The notes under the pieces are model-generated. The model was not told the DNA's origin. It was given only the letters and a program-made list of their open reading frames with translations, and did no database searches. The translations under genes and the position numbers were made by a program. A stretch of 60,000 nucleotides of DNA from Liolophura sinensis (Eukaryota > Mollusca > Polyplacophora > Chitonida > Chitonidae), in assembly GCF_032854445.1 (NCBI RefSeq), contig NC_088306.1:28431764-28491763 (forward strand). The letters are read 5' to 3'. Of this stretch, positions 43,601 through 55,985 are shown piece after piece. Position 1 is the stretch's first letter. Every line of letters begins with the position of its first letter.

Positions 43601-45599
43601 AATATGCGAAACTTAAACTGAGAAATGTTGTGACTGGTTTTCACAACCGCTGTAATGTCCTATACATAGTGCACGCGTATTCGAAACGAGACACACAAAC
43701 AGAGGGACAGACCCAAATTAATAATGGTCACTTTTCAAGAAAGCATGGGATAGCAGCCTGAACTGACTCCCTCTTGGAACTCTGAAGTTAAAAGTTTTCG
43801 AATAGTTTGACAGCGACAGATGTAAACGTTCGACGTCTGTTACCAACAACTGTCAAGTCAGGGCAGAGCCTTTGGCAGGGAACACGGAAAACTGGCAAAT
43901 TAAATTAATTAATAAATTACGGATTTGACTGCAGTGGCCACTGTTGTTAATTCTGAAGGGTCGTCTGCACAGTCGTTTACATTTTCAATGGCTGTGATTA
44001 CGGTCATCGATTTTTAGGTCTTTGGTCTAATCAGCGTTACTTTTGATAACCATTGCTCTGTTTTTTTCACTGACCCTTGCTCAGTGATTTTCACTGACCC
44101 TTGCTCAGTGATTTTCCCGGTCTGTATATCTGTTTCCCAAAAGTTTAACAGCCGTGATCACTGTCATTACCTCTGACGGTCAATCAACACAGCATTATTC
44201 GTCATTCTAGACCCAGTGACATCTAACCAACTGCTGTTAAAGGATTCTCATACCGGATAAGGTACTACGAAACGAAGAGTATGGTTTTAAGGAAAATGAA
44301 GTAAGATATATCAAAAATAATGCCACATAATAGTAAGCCCTGCGTGTATTTAATGCGTATTTTTCGTCAATGAGAGTTGTTTTGAATGCTATCACCGTTG
44401 ACGTGACCACGTTGACATGACCTGACCGCTTTAGAAAACTGTGGTTTAAAGCCGTTTTTATACTTAAAGAAGAAAGCCGAGACAGTTTTTTGTACTTCAT
44501 ATGTTAGGCCACATCCTGAACTCCATATTATGAAACAAAATACCAAGCCTTTCGAGTTGGCCTACGCTTTAAGCCGTCATGCTGGGGTTGGAGGCGTCTA
44601 TGCTGCTATTAGTTAAGCATTTATATGGACATCTAGAATAAAACCCTAATTCAGGTAAACTGACAAGAGGGCGAATTTCACCGCTTTCACGTGTGAGCAT
44701 TTGTCATCTATCACATTGTCTCTACTCTCCGGGCGGGACGGTTGTATTCATGTACAGTACAGATCGATAATCCTCCTGATCACAAAATATAACAAAGGAA
44801 ATTTAGATCGCAAAAATGAGTTCCACAAGCATGCTTCATATAGTTGATCTTTCCTAGCAACCGTCTATACTTCTCTTCTCTCCAGCCTCCGGTAATGAAA
44901 GTCGCAAGCAAGTTTATAGTTGTATTTAACAGTCATAATTTTGGATTTGATTGTCAGGAACCATATTTATAATATGTACTGACTTAAATCCAAAATTCAA
45001 GCACAGTTACAATTAAATTGTTTTACTCTGAGAAATTTTTTTCTGCAGAACAATCTCCCAATCACAATACGAGTTCTTTCATGTCCTGAGTTTTTTTTCT
45101 TTTTTTTTTAAGCATTTGCAATTTATGATGAAAGTTTATAAGAGCATTGATAAATACGAGCACTGATAGCCATTCATTTACCAGGCAGTAGTCATGTTGG
45201 TTTATAGGTACATACTCTGTTTCTTTTAACTTATTTCCTATACATTAAGCAACGTGTCCTTGTAAAATGGCCCCAAAGTCACAATCAAAATTGCCTTTCG
45301 TCAGTGATATGTAAGACACTATGACGTACTGTATGGCCCATATTATGGCAAAAAACATACAGTTAGGGCAGTTTTCCTAACTCGCAATTTTCGTTTTGAG
45401 TAATTATGGCGTCAGCAGAGCCAATGGCGTCCTGTATCCGATTCCACAAAGATTCTTTCCATCGGACCCTTCAGCTTCTTGCACACATTTCTTTGAACAG
45501 AAATACGTAACCAAGCAACAAATACCGAGAAATCTTGGAAAAGTATACACGGTACTTAGCTACATGTATATACATATGCTGTAAGCTGTGTTTCCAGGA
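43601..45599. other. Non-genic spacer
   Basis: No gene recognised, apart from a short repeat at 44064-44115 listed separately. Confidence 0.35.
44064..44115. repeat. 25-bp direct repeat, two copies
   Basis: TTTTCACTGACCCTTGCTCA followed by GTGA occurs twice in succession, then a TTTTCCCGG tail. Confidence 0.85.
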
Positions 45600-45612
45600 C
45601 ATGTGCGTTTGA

Positions 45613-45880
45613 TTTTTTTTTTTTTTTTGATTGGTGTTTTACGCCGTACTCAAGAATATTTCACTTATACGACGGCGGCCAGCATTATGGTGGGTGGAAA
45701 CCGGGCACAGCCCGGGGGAAACCCACGACCATCCGCAGGTTGCTGGAAAAACCTTCCCACTTACGGCCGGAGAGTAAGCCAGCATGAGCTGGACTTGAAC
45801 TCACAGCGCCCGCATTGGTGAGAGGCTTCTGGGTCATTACGCTGCGCTAGCGCGCTAAGCGACTGAGCCACGGAGGCCCC
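45613..45880 (-). mobile_element. Complete tRNA-derived SINE with target-site duplication
   Basis: On the minus strand the element starts GGGGCCTCCGTGGCTCAG. Its tRNA-like head has an A-box region and a B-box-like TGAGTTCAAGTCC. A conserved middle part (GGATGGTCGTGGGTTTCC, CCACCATAATGCTGGCCG) follows. It ends with TATTCTTGAGTACGGCGTAA and a poly(A) run (poly(T) at 45613-45629). It is flanked by a perfect 13-base duplication, CATGTGCGTTTGA, at 45600-45612 and 45881-45893. This is the youngest-looking SINE in the window and the reference for the other copies. Confidence 0.95.
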
Positions 45881-46097
45881 CATGTGCGTTTGAGATTACT
45901 CATCTAATACTTCTTCTGAGAGTTGGAATTACATAAATTCACTTGAAAGTTTCCAAGGAATTCGTGCAATTATGGAATGCGCAGGTTAACACTGGGCGAT
46001 TGAAAAGTGTCCCATTTGTAACGCATCGGACGAAGATTTATTGCTGAGGTGGGTTGATTGCTATATAACACTGTTAGCGAATGTCTCAAAGAAATGC

Positions 46098-46365
46098 AGG
46101 GGCCTCCGTGGCCGAGGCAGTTAGCTGGCCTGCGCGGCGTAATTACCCAAGAGCCTTTCACCAATGTGGTTGCTGTGAGTTCAACTCCAGTTCATGATGG
46201 CTTCCTTTCCGGCCGTACGTGGAAGGTCTGTCAGCACCCTACGGATGGTCGTGAGTTTCCCCCGGCTCTGCCCGGTTTCCTTTCACCAAACTGCTAGCCG
46301 CAGTCGTATAAGTGAAATATTCTTGAGTGCGACGTAAAACACAAATCCAATAAATAAATCAAGGA
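46098..46365 (+). mobile_element. tRNA-derived SINE, near full length (plus orientation)
   Basis: It begins GGGGCCTCCGTGGCCGAG, contains TGAGTTCAACTCCAG, and ends ATTCTTGAGTGCGACGTAAA with an AATAAATAAATC tail. An imperfect target duplication AAGAAATGCAGG / AAGGAATTGCAGG flanks it. Confidence 0.9.
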
Positions 46366-46940
46366 ATTGCAGGAGCTCAAGTCGAAAAAAAAATGTAGAA
46401 CAGCCCGCATTCTACATACTTTGATATAATTATGTGTGTGGATATACAAATAAACATGGAGGTCTATGAATGAGCGATCTAAAGGGCTCTAATTAATGAA
46501 AGTGAATGATAGCAACAATGACAGCAATTAATTTTCCCTCAGTTTCTCTGCTGTACTATTGGTGAATGACACTCCCACGCATCATGCAGGACTCGTGTAG
46601 CGTGCCCTACCGGAATGCTCAGATCAACCCGCTGGCTCGTGGCATAAACCTAAGAAAGCTTCCCACATACGTGACGTACAGACGTATGTCAAATTGGTTG
46701 GAGACAAGTAATCCCCTAAGAACATCATACCACTTACAAACGTTCACACATGGCTGAATGGCATTAACCTTTACCGCTTGGCCGGGACAATCTCTACAAA
46801 AAGCAACGCAGGTTCGTCTATGATACATGTATCTTTAATGGTATTGTTGATAAGAGACGTTCATGAGCGAAATTGCTAAGGCCAAGATCATTTCATTTAT
46901 TTATAAAGACTAGAGTTTTACAAAGTATTCAAGAACATTG
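46366..46940. other. Non-genic spacer
   Basis: No gene recognised. Small ORFs at 46566-46828 are without motif. Confidence 0.35.
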
Positions 46941-47178
46941 CGGGGGACTCCGTGGCCGAGGTGGTTAGCACACCAGCGCAGCGAAATGACCCGAGTGCCT
47001 CTCGCCAATGCGGTCGCTGTGAGTTTAAGTCCAGCCCATCCGGGCTTCCGCTCTGGTCTGCCAGCCATCTGCGTTGGTCTTTGGTTTCCCCTGGGGCTGT
47101 CCGGTTTCCTCTCATGATGTAATGTGTATAAGTGAAATATTCTGGAGTACGGCGTAAAACACCAGTCATATAAATAAA
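46941..47178 (+). repeat. tRNA-derived SINE (plus orientation), slightly shortened
   Basis: GGGGGACTCCGTGGCCGAGG head, TGAGTTTAAGTCCAGCCC, and a TATTCTGGAGTACGGCGTAA 3' end with an ATAAATAAATAAATC tail. The CACCATAATGCTGGCC middle is reduced. The 3' end is duplicated after the gap at 54312. Confidence 0.85.
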
Positions 47179-47189
47179 TAAATCAAGTA

Positions 47190-47304
47190 TATTACGATGG
47201 CCGCCAATATTATCTTGGGAAGAAAATAGACGGAGTCTGGGGTATACTCCTGACCATCCGCTGGTTGCTGGTAGACCTTCCCACGTAAAACCGTAGAAGC
47301 CAGT
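47190..47304 (-). repeat. SINE middle fragment (minus orientation), tail-to-tail with its neighbour
   Basis: ACGATGGCCGCCAATATTAT, CTGACCATCCGCTGGTTGCT and ACCTTCCCACGTAAAACC match the reverse-oriented SINE. With the plus copy ending at 47178 it forms an inverted pair. Confidence 0.75.
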
Positions 47305-47989
47305 TTAAAATCATTTTAAGTATATTTTAAAATTCACTTAACAGCGAATATGTTTGTAGGGAGTCTTGTTTTCGCATTTTGACTGAAAACAAACACTTCT
47401 CACTTTTGAAATAGATGTAATTTACAGTTCATACATCAACGTGGATAAGACATAAAATTTAACAATTTCTAACAACAACTTGTGTTTCGAATTATTCTGC
47501 TTACATGCATGAAGACTTATTCCAGTGCCAGTGAGCCTCATAATTTTGTTTTGTCCTTTTTTTAAAATTTTTATTCCTTCTACTTAAATTACATAATTTG
47601 AATGAAAAACAAAAGCAATCTCAATAGGCTTCACTTTCATGAAGTCATGGACACAATCTATTGTCACAGATCGATCAGACATCACAGTGATGGGATCAAC
47701 ATTATTTAGAGTTTAAAACAGTAGAAAAAATGAGCTGTTTTTCTCTCCATCGAAACACGGCTGTTGTTACATGTATACTTGTTACATGTACTGTCGTTAC
47801 ATGTGCTCATTATCACAATGTCTCAAACTGAGTTAGACTGTCATTCAGTAATGGACGGAATTCAACCATTCAGTAGAAAGCTCAGTGGAATGCATCAAAT
47901 ACAAGTTTGGAGGAGATTTGTACAGCACAAACAGAAGAAAGTTTAGACAGGGTTAACACAGTATTGAAAAAACAATAGAGGCTTAAATA

Positions 47990-48740
47990 CCTAAAGTAAA
48001 CCTGCAGATAGTACCAAGCTAAACAGAACACGGCCAGAATACTGGACAGTACAATGCCTTCTGTGAGAAGCTATGAGGAATGTAGATAACCTGGACAAAA
48101 ACCTACAGATAATGTAAATAAGATAGGGTCTATGGCTAGGGTAGGGGCTATACATAATGGGAATTAAATAGGGCTTAGAAGGCTTACGGCCCTTGGAAAA
48201 TGTACAGAGAAAAGGGCTGGCAGACAATATGATTCAGACAGAATAAGGTCTTCAGAAAATGTGGACAAAATACAGCCTACCAATAATGTAGCCAGAAAAG
48301 GCCTTATGAGTAATGTGAAGGGAACAGAACAGGACCTGTCAAGGAAGAATACAGAAATGGGCCCTACAGATACACGTAATATGAACAGAACATCGTCTTC
48401 AGGCAATGTGGACAGAACATTGCCTTCAGGCAATGTGGACAGAACAGGACCTGTCAAGGCAGAATACAGAAATGGGCCCTACAGATACACGTAATATGAA
48501 CAGAACATTGCCTTCAGGCAATGTGGACAGAACATCGCCTTCAGGCAATGTGGACAGAACAGGACCTGTCAAGGCAGAATACAGAAATGGGCCCTACAGA
48601 TACACGTAATATGAACAGAACATCGCCTTCAGGCAATGTGGACAGAATATCGTCTTCAGGCAATGTGGACAGAACATTGCCTTCAGGCAATGTGGACAGA
48701 ACATTGCCTTCAGGCAATGTGGACAGAACATACCTGTGGA
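47990..48740. repeat. 27-bp minisatellite with 115-bp higher-order units (left copy)
   Basis: The basic unit is CATCGCCTTCAGGCAATGTG followed by GACAGAA (27 bases). A 115-base composite unit starting AGGACCTGTCAAGG begins at 48331, 48446 and 48561. Diverged units (AATGTGGACAAAATA and similar) extend to about 47990. The right copy has only one composite unit. ORFs at 48261-48757 are repeat by-products. The array lies just 3' of the IFT81 stop codon. Confidence 0.9.
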
Positions 48741-48983
48741 CAATGTCAGCTGAATAGGTTAGAGATACCAATAATGTAACCAAAACATCGTCTACAGGCG
48801 ATGTGGAGTTGGAAATGCCACCATCTACCTGCCAACAAGGTAGATAAAATCCAGAGATCATGAAAAGGACATGCACATGGAGTAACCCAAGAATCTAGTA
48901 GAAACATATGGTCAAACATAAGTTCAATTCCAAAACCTTGGATCACTAAAACTTGGGGACAGTGCCAAGATAGGCAGAAATCA

Positions 48984-51900
48984 CTACAGCACCAGCCTGT
49001 CCTCTTCTTGCATTGAAGGGGCAGGGAGCTCTCCGTACGTCAACCCGGCTCCGTCCATCCCCCCACCAGCCCTCGCCTGGTCAAAACACTTCCTCTTGCA
49101 GGCCATGAGGCTCTCAAAGTCTCGCCACATCTTCATCTGTTTCATATTCGGACCATGCTGCTCCCGCACAGTTTTCTGCTTCTCACGCAATCCCTTTCCC
49201 AAATTTTCTTGCTCCTGTATTTTCTTGGTGTACATTTCCCTGCAGAAGAAAAATAAAACTGAATACATATTTGATCATTTATTTTTGAACACTTAGTAGC
49301 AAGCATAATAACAATGGTAACAGTAATTCCTCAACCTTTTTGCATGTTTGCAAGATGTTTATTAGCATCTGACTAATTTTTTCTGTGCGTAAACTGTTAA
49401 ATAATACACTTTTTGTAAAGCCCTGAAATTGGCCAACCCATTCAATCTAGTTTTGTCTTCAAATTCCAATAAAAAATGTGCAGAAATCTCATTGAAAGAT
49501 GCTCTTCCTTATGAGAAAAGGTTGAGAAATTAGGGTGCATAATGAGGTCACATGTAAAAGGTGGGTGTATTTGACACATGCAAGACCAGGGTCCATGTAT
49601 GGCAATTTGCATGAGGCGCCGCAGCATTACCTATATGTATTGGAAATTTGCAATATGCTGGTTTCCCAACAGTCACAGAAAATGTTATTCAAAGACTTTC
49701 AAGGATCTATTAACCTTTATTTTTCAAAACGTTCAATAACTGTTCATTCAGTTCAAGCACAAACCTTCACAAACAGTACTCTAGCATTTTGGTAGCTTAT
49801 ACATAGAAGTCAATTTGAACATAAAGCAAAATGATTTTTGACACTGAAAAATCAAGTATTTACAAGGATTTATCCCTAAACAATATCAAGCTCTTGAAAA
49901 ACGTTTCAAACAAAATTCAAGTACTTTCAAGTGACTTGTGAGGACCCTAGAGATCAAACACAGAAAACATCCCACCTGAAAGTTCGCCGTTTCTCCTGAG
50001 GGTCAGATGAGGTGTAGGCCTTCATCTCATCATCAATCTTCTGTTTCTGGATCTTTATAATCGCCATCATACAGTTTAGATAATGGTAGCGCGATTCCTC
50101 GGCAGATACCTCTTCATGGAGAGTGCGCACTTCCTGAAGATCAAAAGTTAAATTCTACACTGCTACAGGGAAAAAATCATCAGTGCCCTTTAAAAATAAG
50201 CATTTAAAGATAAAAATATTATTTCTACAGTCATGCACAAATAAAATCTTTATTCAAGTAAACTTACAGCACAGAAGCTGATATTCAGTATCACTCAATC
50301 TCAGGAGAACCGGCTAATACTGACATGTTCCAGTTTGGAACAGTTACTCTCTATTCCTGCAGAACCAGCTAATACTGACCTGTTCTAGCTTGGAGCGGTT
50401 ACTCTCTAGTCCAGCAGAGCATGTGTCATAGGCTGCCTTCTTGTCTTCGTACAACACAGTTAGCTCCTGAAAAGCAGCAAACATATGCATAAGACACATC
50501 TTATTTTCCAGCTGCTGGTAGACAAGGTTTGATATGTGGGCTTATAAAAAACAGGGCGGTCAGCTTTGTGGGTGGAAGAAACAAGAGTGTCTAGAAAGTG
50601 TCTAGGGAAAACCATTAACCTTTGGCAAGTTACAGGCAGATCTTTTCATGTGCAACGTGCACACAAGCATTGTCAAGTGCTTTGTCACCAAGGCCCTGTG
50701 AACAGTAACAGTGGGTCTCAGTTTTGAAAAGGAAACTTTTGAATCCCATCGCTTTTACGAGTTTTGTTGACAATAACAGCATTCATGAAGACCTTTACGT
50801 AGATTCACAATCTCGCCGCTGTATCCACATACCTGACATCTCTGCCGCATCGGCCGGAGCTCTTTAATCACGGGTGCCAGGGCACCCTTCTTGCGGGCGA
50901 TGGTAGCATTAAGCTGCCGCACCATTTCTGACATATCCTCCAGGGTCTTGCCTTTCATGTCGTCATATTCACTCTTGACGGAGGACACTTTCTCCAGCTC
51001 CTCCTGTGTCTCCCTGTATCCTGCCACACCCTTTTTCTTCTCCAGCACACCCTGAAAGGTCACAAGTTGAAAACAGCACATTCACAGAATGGGACGGTCA
51101 GGGCCGTATCGTAATTTATAAGCCTTTAAAGGTGCAAAAAAATCTTTTTTTTTCAAAAGAATTTCAGATAAAAGTGTATGAATAATTGTTTGTAACTATG
51201 GAGGATACTGTTGATGTTCTTGCACTTCTTCATAGTGAAGGACATTTTCAAATGCTCATCTGTCTTCCCTAACATTTCCAGATAAAACATGCATATTATG
51301 CCTGCTTCTTTCAAAGTACAGTTTATGTCCAAACCATATACAAACATGTTTTTAAGTCACATTGTAAATCAGACATAAAAGGGCACTGAATCAATGAAAA
51401 CAGATTTTATGTCACTGGTTTCTCAAAACCCTTTTTGTAACTCATCACACCTTCCAGCCAGGAATCATAACTTTTTCTTCCCTTTTTTTTCTTCAATTCT
51501 TTTCATAAACAAATATTTCGATATCCTTATTAGCACTTTACTAAGTGTGGTATATAGTACATGTATATAACAAAGAAAACCTCCCATGCAGGGGGGATAA
51601 CTCACGAGCTGCTGATTTATGCTGTTCTCCTGCTGTTTGAGAATCTCCTCTGTCCGTGACAAAACGCCAGTCTCAGCACGAACTTCTGCCAGTTCCTGTC
51701 TCTTCTTCTTGTAGATGGTGCTTTTACCTCGCAGTTTGTTCACGTATCGCTTAAACTGAAAAGAAAAACCATAACCTGAATTTCAAACTGAAAATGCGAT
51801 ACAGAAATTCCTGATTTACATCCATGCTTCCCAAGTCAAAATCTTAAGTAACAAATTTCAAGGAATAAAGGTCAACCCATCCATCAACCAACTGTCACAA

Positions 51901-53853
51901 GACAGCTTGTCCAAAATCTTGAGTCAACTCGTACAAGACAGCTCATTAAAAAATTTCTAGCCAACTCTCACAAGACAGCAAGTCCAAAACCTAGAGTCAA
52001 CTCATAAGACAGCAAAACCTAGAGTCAACTCATAAGACAGCAAAACCTAGAGTCAACTCATAAGACACCAAAACCTGGAGACAATTCATACGACACGAAA
52101 ACATCATTCAACTGTGCCACAGTAACAACACTGACAGGCTAAGGTGAAGTTAAATCCATTTCATACAGATTTGTCTTTAATGCACACAACATATAGGCAT
52201 TAAATTACTTAGATAAATGCATCTGCAAGCAATCAGACCAGATGAGGTTCAGAATAAAAACAAAGTAATAGCCTTATACGAATCTAATGAGACTTAACGA
52301 ATAATACAATCTGAATATCTGATACCAGACTCTGGTTACATCACAAAACTTAGCTCTCATCTACCCTTGGTGTTGAAAAACTTTGCATTAATCCAGTGTA
52401 TGTGATTAGGCATGACAAAATAAAAATAGCAAATAACAAAACAAAAATAGCAAAACGACAGACAATTAAATCAAGAGTTAATTCAACTATGCATGTTCCA
52501 TTTTCAAACAGCCGAACTTTTTTTTGAGTTTGGCAGTTTGTCAGGGTGAACTTCCTTTCACTAGACATGTTTGCCCAACACGTACATTGGCCTATTAATA
52601 TATGCAGCCATAATATCCAAAACCTGACAATCATGCCCTACAGAAACACACATGTACAGCTAAGGGAATGTTACTGGAATGACAGAAGTCTGCTACAAGT
52701 GTGCCAGTTGCCTGCCCCCTAGAAGCGTTAGGGAGTTAAGGGAGGTAACTCACATCTTCCCCCTTGAGAACTTCTCCCCCGTCAACATCCTTGACAAGCT
52801 CTCGTTTGTCGTCAGCTTCCTGAAGGGCTTTATTGTACTCTTCCCGAGCCTCACGGAGCGACACAGCCGCCGCCTCCTTCTTGTGGCTAATTATGGCGGC
52901 CTGGAAACAGAAACAACTCAACAGATCAGCCATATGAAGTGTTTTCGCTTAAATGCTGTATACTCATTATTTTCGCAAATTTTCTTCTAAAATGGGTTCA
53001 TGGGAATTAATTTTGGCGCATTTAATCAAGCAAAAATTTAAAACTGTTAAGGCTAATTTCCAGTTATGATATGGTTGAAATTACTCAAGCACGTCACACA
53101 GGTATTATCAAGGGTGGCTTTAATCCTCTTTTGTTTCCTGCGATGTCGCTAATCCTCGTAATCTGGATCAGAGATTAAAACAATGGGGGATTGATTATCA
53201 CTATACATGTATGTGAGATTACTTTCGCACCTACCAAGAGCAGTACTGAAAGAGGCGCTTAGTTGGTTTTCGCTCTACTGATGAGTAAAAATGTTTATTC
53301 GGATTAGGTGTGAGATGAATATTAGTTTATGTTCTATGGGCAAAGTAGATGCTAAATATTTTTTTTAAAAATGGATATTAACAAGAATTTATTCTGCGTG
53401 TAAAACAACAATGAAATCTGGTACGGCTTATAAAATTAGCAAAACTGATACTGAAACCTAAGGCACATGGAAGGGACGTAGTTGCTTGGTTTGCATCATA
53501 ACAGTTGTTGGTTTAAGTAGAACAGTCCCCAATCAAGATGAATTTTTCTTTCAGAGAGAGTGTCCCAAGTAAAAATGATTTACGGTCTGTTACAAAAAAA
53601 AATAGAAAGAAAAAAGTCACAGCCTTCAATGCTCACTTTAATGAGTGTACAATTTTGAGTGTACTAATCTTGACTATTATTCATCATGATACTTCCCATT
53701 GTTTTATATGAGGAAATATTCTGGACAACAATGTGAAAGAAATAAATAAATATTTACCTGTTGTCTGAAGAGTGAGAGTTTGTCATCTATGGGGTCATTA
53801 CTGCGCATTCTCTTCTCGATCAACTGATTGGTCTCCACATTAAGCTGGTCAAT
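48984..53853 (-). CDS. IFT81: IFT81, 3' half, left copy (seven exons)
   Basis: Intraflagellar transport protein 81 is a core IFT-B subunit that pairs with IFT74 through coiled coils and carries tubulin to growing cilia. Minus-strand exons: 53758-53853, 52754-52900, 51606-51755, 50833-51051, 50380-50466, 49976-50133 and 48984-49239, stop TAG at 48984-48986. All are bounded by AG acceptors and GT donors and join in frame to 370 residues. The protein is almost all charged coiled coil. Family-typical blocks include [64 protein letters not shown] and the terminal EEDRLVL. The N-terminal calponin-homology-like half is absent: just upstream of the first exon the sequence runs into the assembly gap and then the 3' end of the second copy. 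This copy is thus either a 5'-truncated duplicate or the contig end of an allele. Confidence 0.9.
50308..50417. repeat. 55-bp tandem duplication spanning an IFT81 exon/intron border
   Basis: The units are 50308-50362 and 50363-50417. The right unit contains the last 38 coding bases of exon 50380-50466 and its donor. The left unit is a diverged copy inside the intron that keeps a GTCAGT donor-like sequence and a CTGCAG acceptor-like sequence. The same structure is present in the other gene copy at about 57307-57416. Confidence 0.8.
51895..52110. repeat. 28-bp minisatellite in an IFT81 intron (left copy)
   Basis: Units like AAAACCTAGAGTCAACTCAT followed by AAGACAGC occur about three to four times, with diverged units before and after (GTCAACTCGTACAAGACAGC). 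The right copy has more units. Confidence 0.85.
52931..53757. other. IFT81 intron with no further feature
   Basis: AT-rich intron sequence between exons 52754-52900 and 53758-53853. No repeat or nested gene was seen. Confidence 0.5.
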
Positions 53854-54111
53854 CTGAAGAGGAAGAAAAAGATTGACATAGCCTATTTCTTCTCATTTTT
53901 AGGACAAGTACTGCTGAAAGAAAAGGATACATTTCGCTCTCAGTTTTTTGGCAAAGTAAAGACAGAAACATGTTGGTCATTAAGTGTACTAAGCATGTGA
54001 AAACAAGAATTTAAATATTCCTGCACAATTAATATGTATATTGGTTAAAAAGAGCAGGCCTGGTGTCCCAAAAATAAAAAAATAGGGTAAGGATCTAAAA
54101 TAGCTGTGCTA

Positions 54112-54311
54112 NNNNNNNNNNNNNNNNNNNNNNNNNNNNNNNNNNNNNNNNNNNNNNNNNNNNNNNNNNNNNNNNNNNNNNNNNNNNNNNNNNNNNNNNN
54201 NNNNNNNNNNNNNNNNNNNNNNNNNNNNNNNNNNNNNNNNNNNNNNNNNNNNNNNNNNNNNNNNNNNNNNNNNNNNNNNNNNNNNNNNNNNNNNNNNNNN
54301 NNNNNNNNNNN
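54112..54311. other. Assembly gap (200 N)
   Basis: Two hundred undetermined bases. The sequence on the right (54312 on) repeats sequence already present from 47114 on the left, so this is a junction of two contigs of overlapping content. Any ORF spanning it is meaningless. Confidence 0.99.
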
Positions 54312-55189
54312 ATGATGTAATGTGTATAAGTGAAATATTCTGGAGTACGGCGTAAAACACCAGTCATATAAATAAATAAATCAAGTATATTACGATGGCC
54401 GCCAGCATTATCTTGGGAAGAAAATAGACTGAGTCTGGGGTATACTCCTGACCATCCGCTGGTTGCTGGTAGGCCTTTCCACGTAAAACCGTAGAAGCCA
54501 GTTTAAGATCATTTTAAGTATATTTTAAAATTCACTTAACAGCGAATATGTTTGTAGGGAGTCTTGTTTTCGCATTTTGACTGAAAACAAACACTTCTCA
54601 CTTTTGAAATACATGTAATTTACAGTTCATACATCAACGTGGATAAGACATAAAATTTAACAATTTCTAACAACAACTTGTGTTTCGAATTATTCTGCTT
54701 ACATGCATGAAGACTTATTCAAGTGCCAGTGAGCCTCATAACTTTGTTTTGTCCTTTTTTTAAAAATTTTTATTCCTTCTACTTAAATTACATAATTTGA
54801 ATGAAAAACAAAAGCAATCTCAATAGGCTTCACTTTCATGAAGTCATGGACACAATCTATTGTCTCAGATCGATCAGACATCACAGTGATGGGATCAACA
54901 TTATTTAGAGTTTAAAACAGTAGAAAAAATGAGCTGTTTTTCTCTCCATCGAAACACGGCTGTTGTTACATGTATACTTGTTACATGTACTGTTGTTACA
55001 TGTGCTCATTATCACAATGTCTCAAACTGAGTTAGACTGTCATTCAGTAATGGACGGAATTCAACCATTCAGTAGAAAGCTCAATGGAATGCATCAAATA
55101 CAAGTTTGGAGGAGATTTGTACAGCACAAACAGAAGAAAGTTTAGACAGGGTTAACACAGTATTGAAAAAAAATAGAGGCTTAAATACC

Positions 55190-55735
55190 TAAAGTAAACA
55201 TGCAGAGAGTACCAAGCTAAACAGAACAGGGCCAGAATACTGGACAGTACAACGCCTTCTGTGAGAAGCTGTGAGGAATGTAGATAACCTGGACAAAAAC
55301 CTACAGATAATGTAAATAAGATAGGGTCTATGGCTAGGGTAGGGGCTGTACATAATGGGAATTAAATAGGGCTTAGAAGGCTTACGACCCTTGGAAAATG
55401 TACAGAGAAAAGGGCTGGCAGACAATATGATTCAGACAGAATAAGGTCTTCAGAAAATGTGGACAAAATACAGATGATGAAGACTGAATAGTGCCTACCA
55501 ATAATGTAGCCAGAAAAGGCCTTATGAGTAATGTGAAGGGAACAGAACAGGACCTGTCAAGGCAGAATACAGAAATGGGCCCTACAGATACACGTAATAT
55601 GAACAGAATATCGCCTTCAGGCAATGTGGACAGAACATCGTCTTCAGGCAATGTGGACAAAACATTGCCTTCAGGCAATGTGGACTGAACATCCTATTCA
55701 GGAAATGTAGACAGAACATACATGTACCTGTGGAC
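55190..55735. repeat. 27-bp minisatellite, shorter allele-like copy
   Basis: It corresponds to 47990-48740 but has one AGGACCTGTCAAGG composite unit (55549) and three to four GCCTTCAGGCAATGTGGACA units. It also has a short insertion near 55475 (GATGATGAAGACTGAATAGT). Confidence 0.85.
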
Positions 55736-55985
55736 AATGTCAGCTGAATAGGTTAGAGATACCAATAATGTAACCGAAACATCGTCTACAGGCGATGTGG
55801 AGTTGGAAATGCCACCATCTACCTGCCAACAAGGTAGATACAATCCAGAAATCATGAACAGATCCAAAGGACATGCACATAGAGTCATGCAAGAATCTAG
55901 TAGAAACATATGGTCAAACATAAGTTCAATTCCAAAACCTTGGATCACTAAAACTTGGGGACAGTGCCAAGATAGGCAGAAATCA

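Larger units (their letters stand above)
47114..52930. repeat. Left copy of a large direct duplication (partner 54312-60000)
   Basis: The sequence from 47114 on matches the sequence from 54312 on, base for base over long stretches, at an offset of 7198. The offset shrinks to about 7000 after the minisatellite and is about 7072 near the right edge. Differences are scattered substitutions, small indels and minisatellite copy number. The matching sequence in the right copy begins exactly at the edge of the N gap, so the left boundary of the duplication is unknown. Confidence 0.95.

Noticed and set aside
48261-48876. ORFs on both strands with NRTSPSGNVDRT-type repeats
   Set aside because: They are by-products of the 27-bp minisatellite 3' of IFT81. 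Unit counts differ between the two copies and no start or splice context exists.
54095-54367. ORFs spanning the N run
   Set aside because: They consist of undetermined bases and carry no information.
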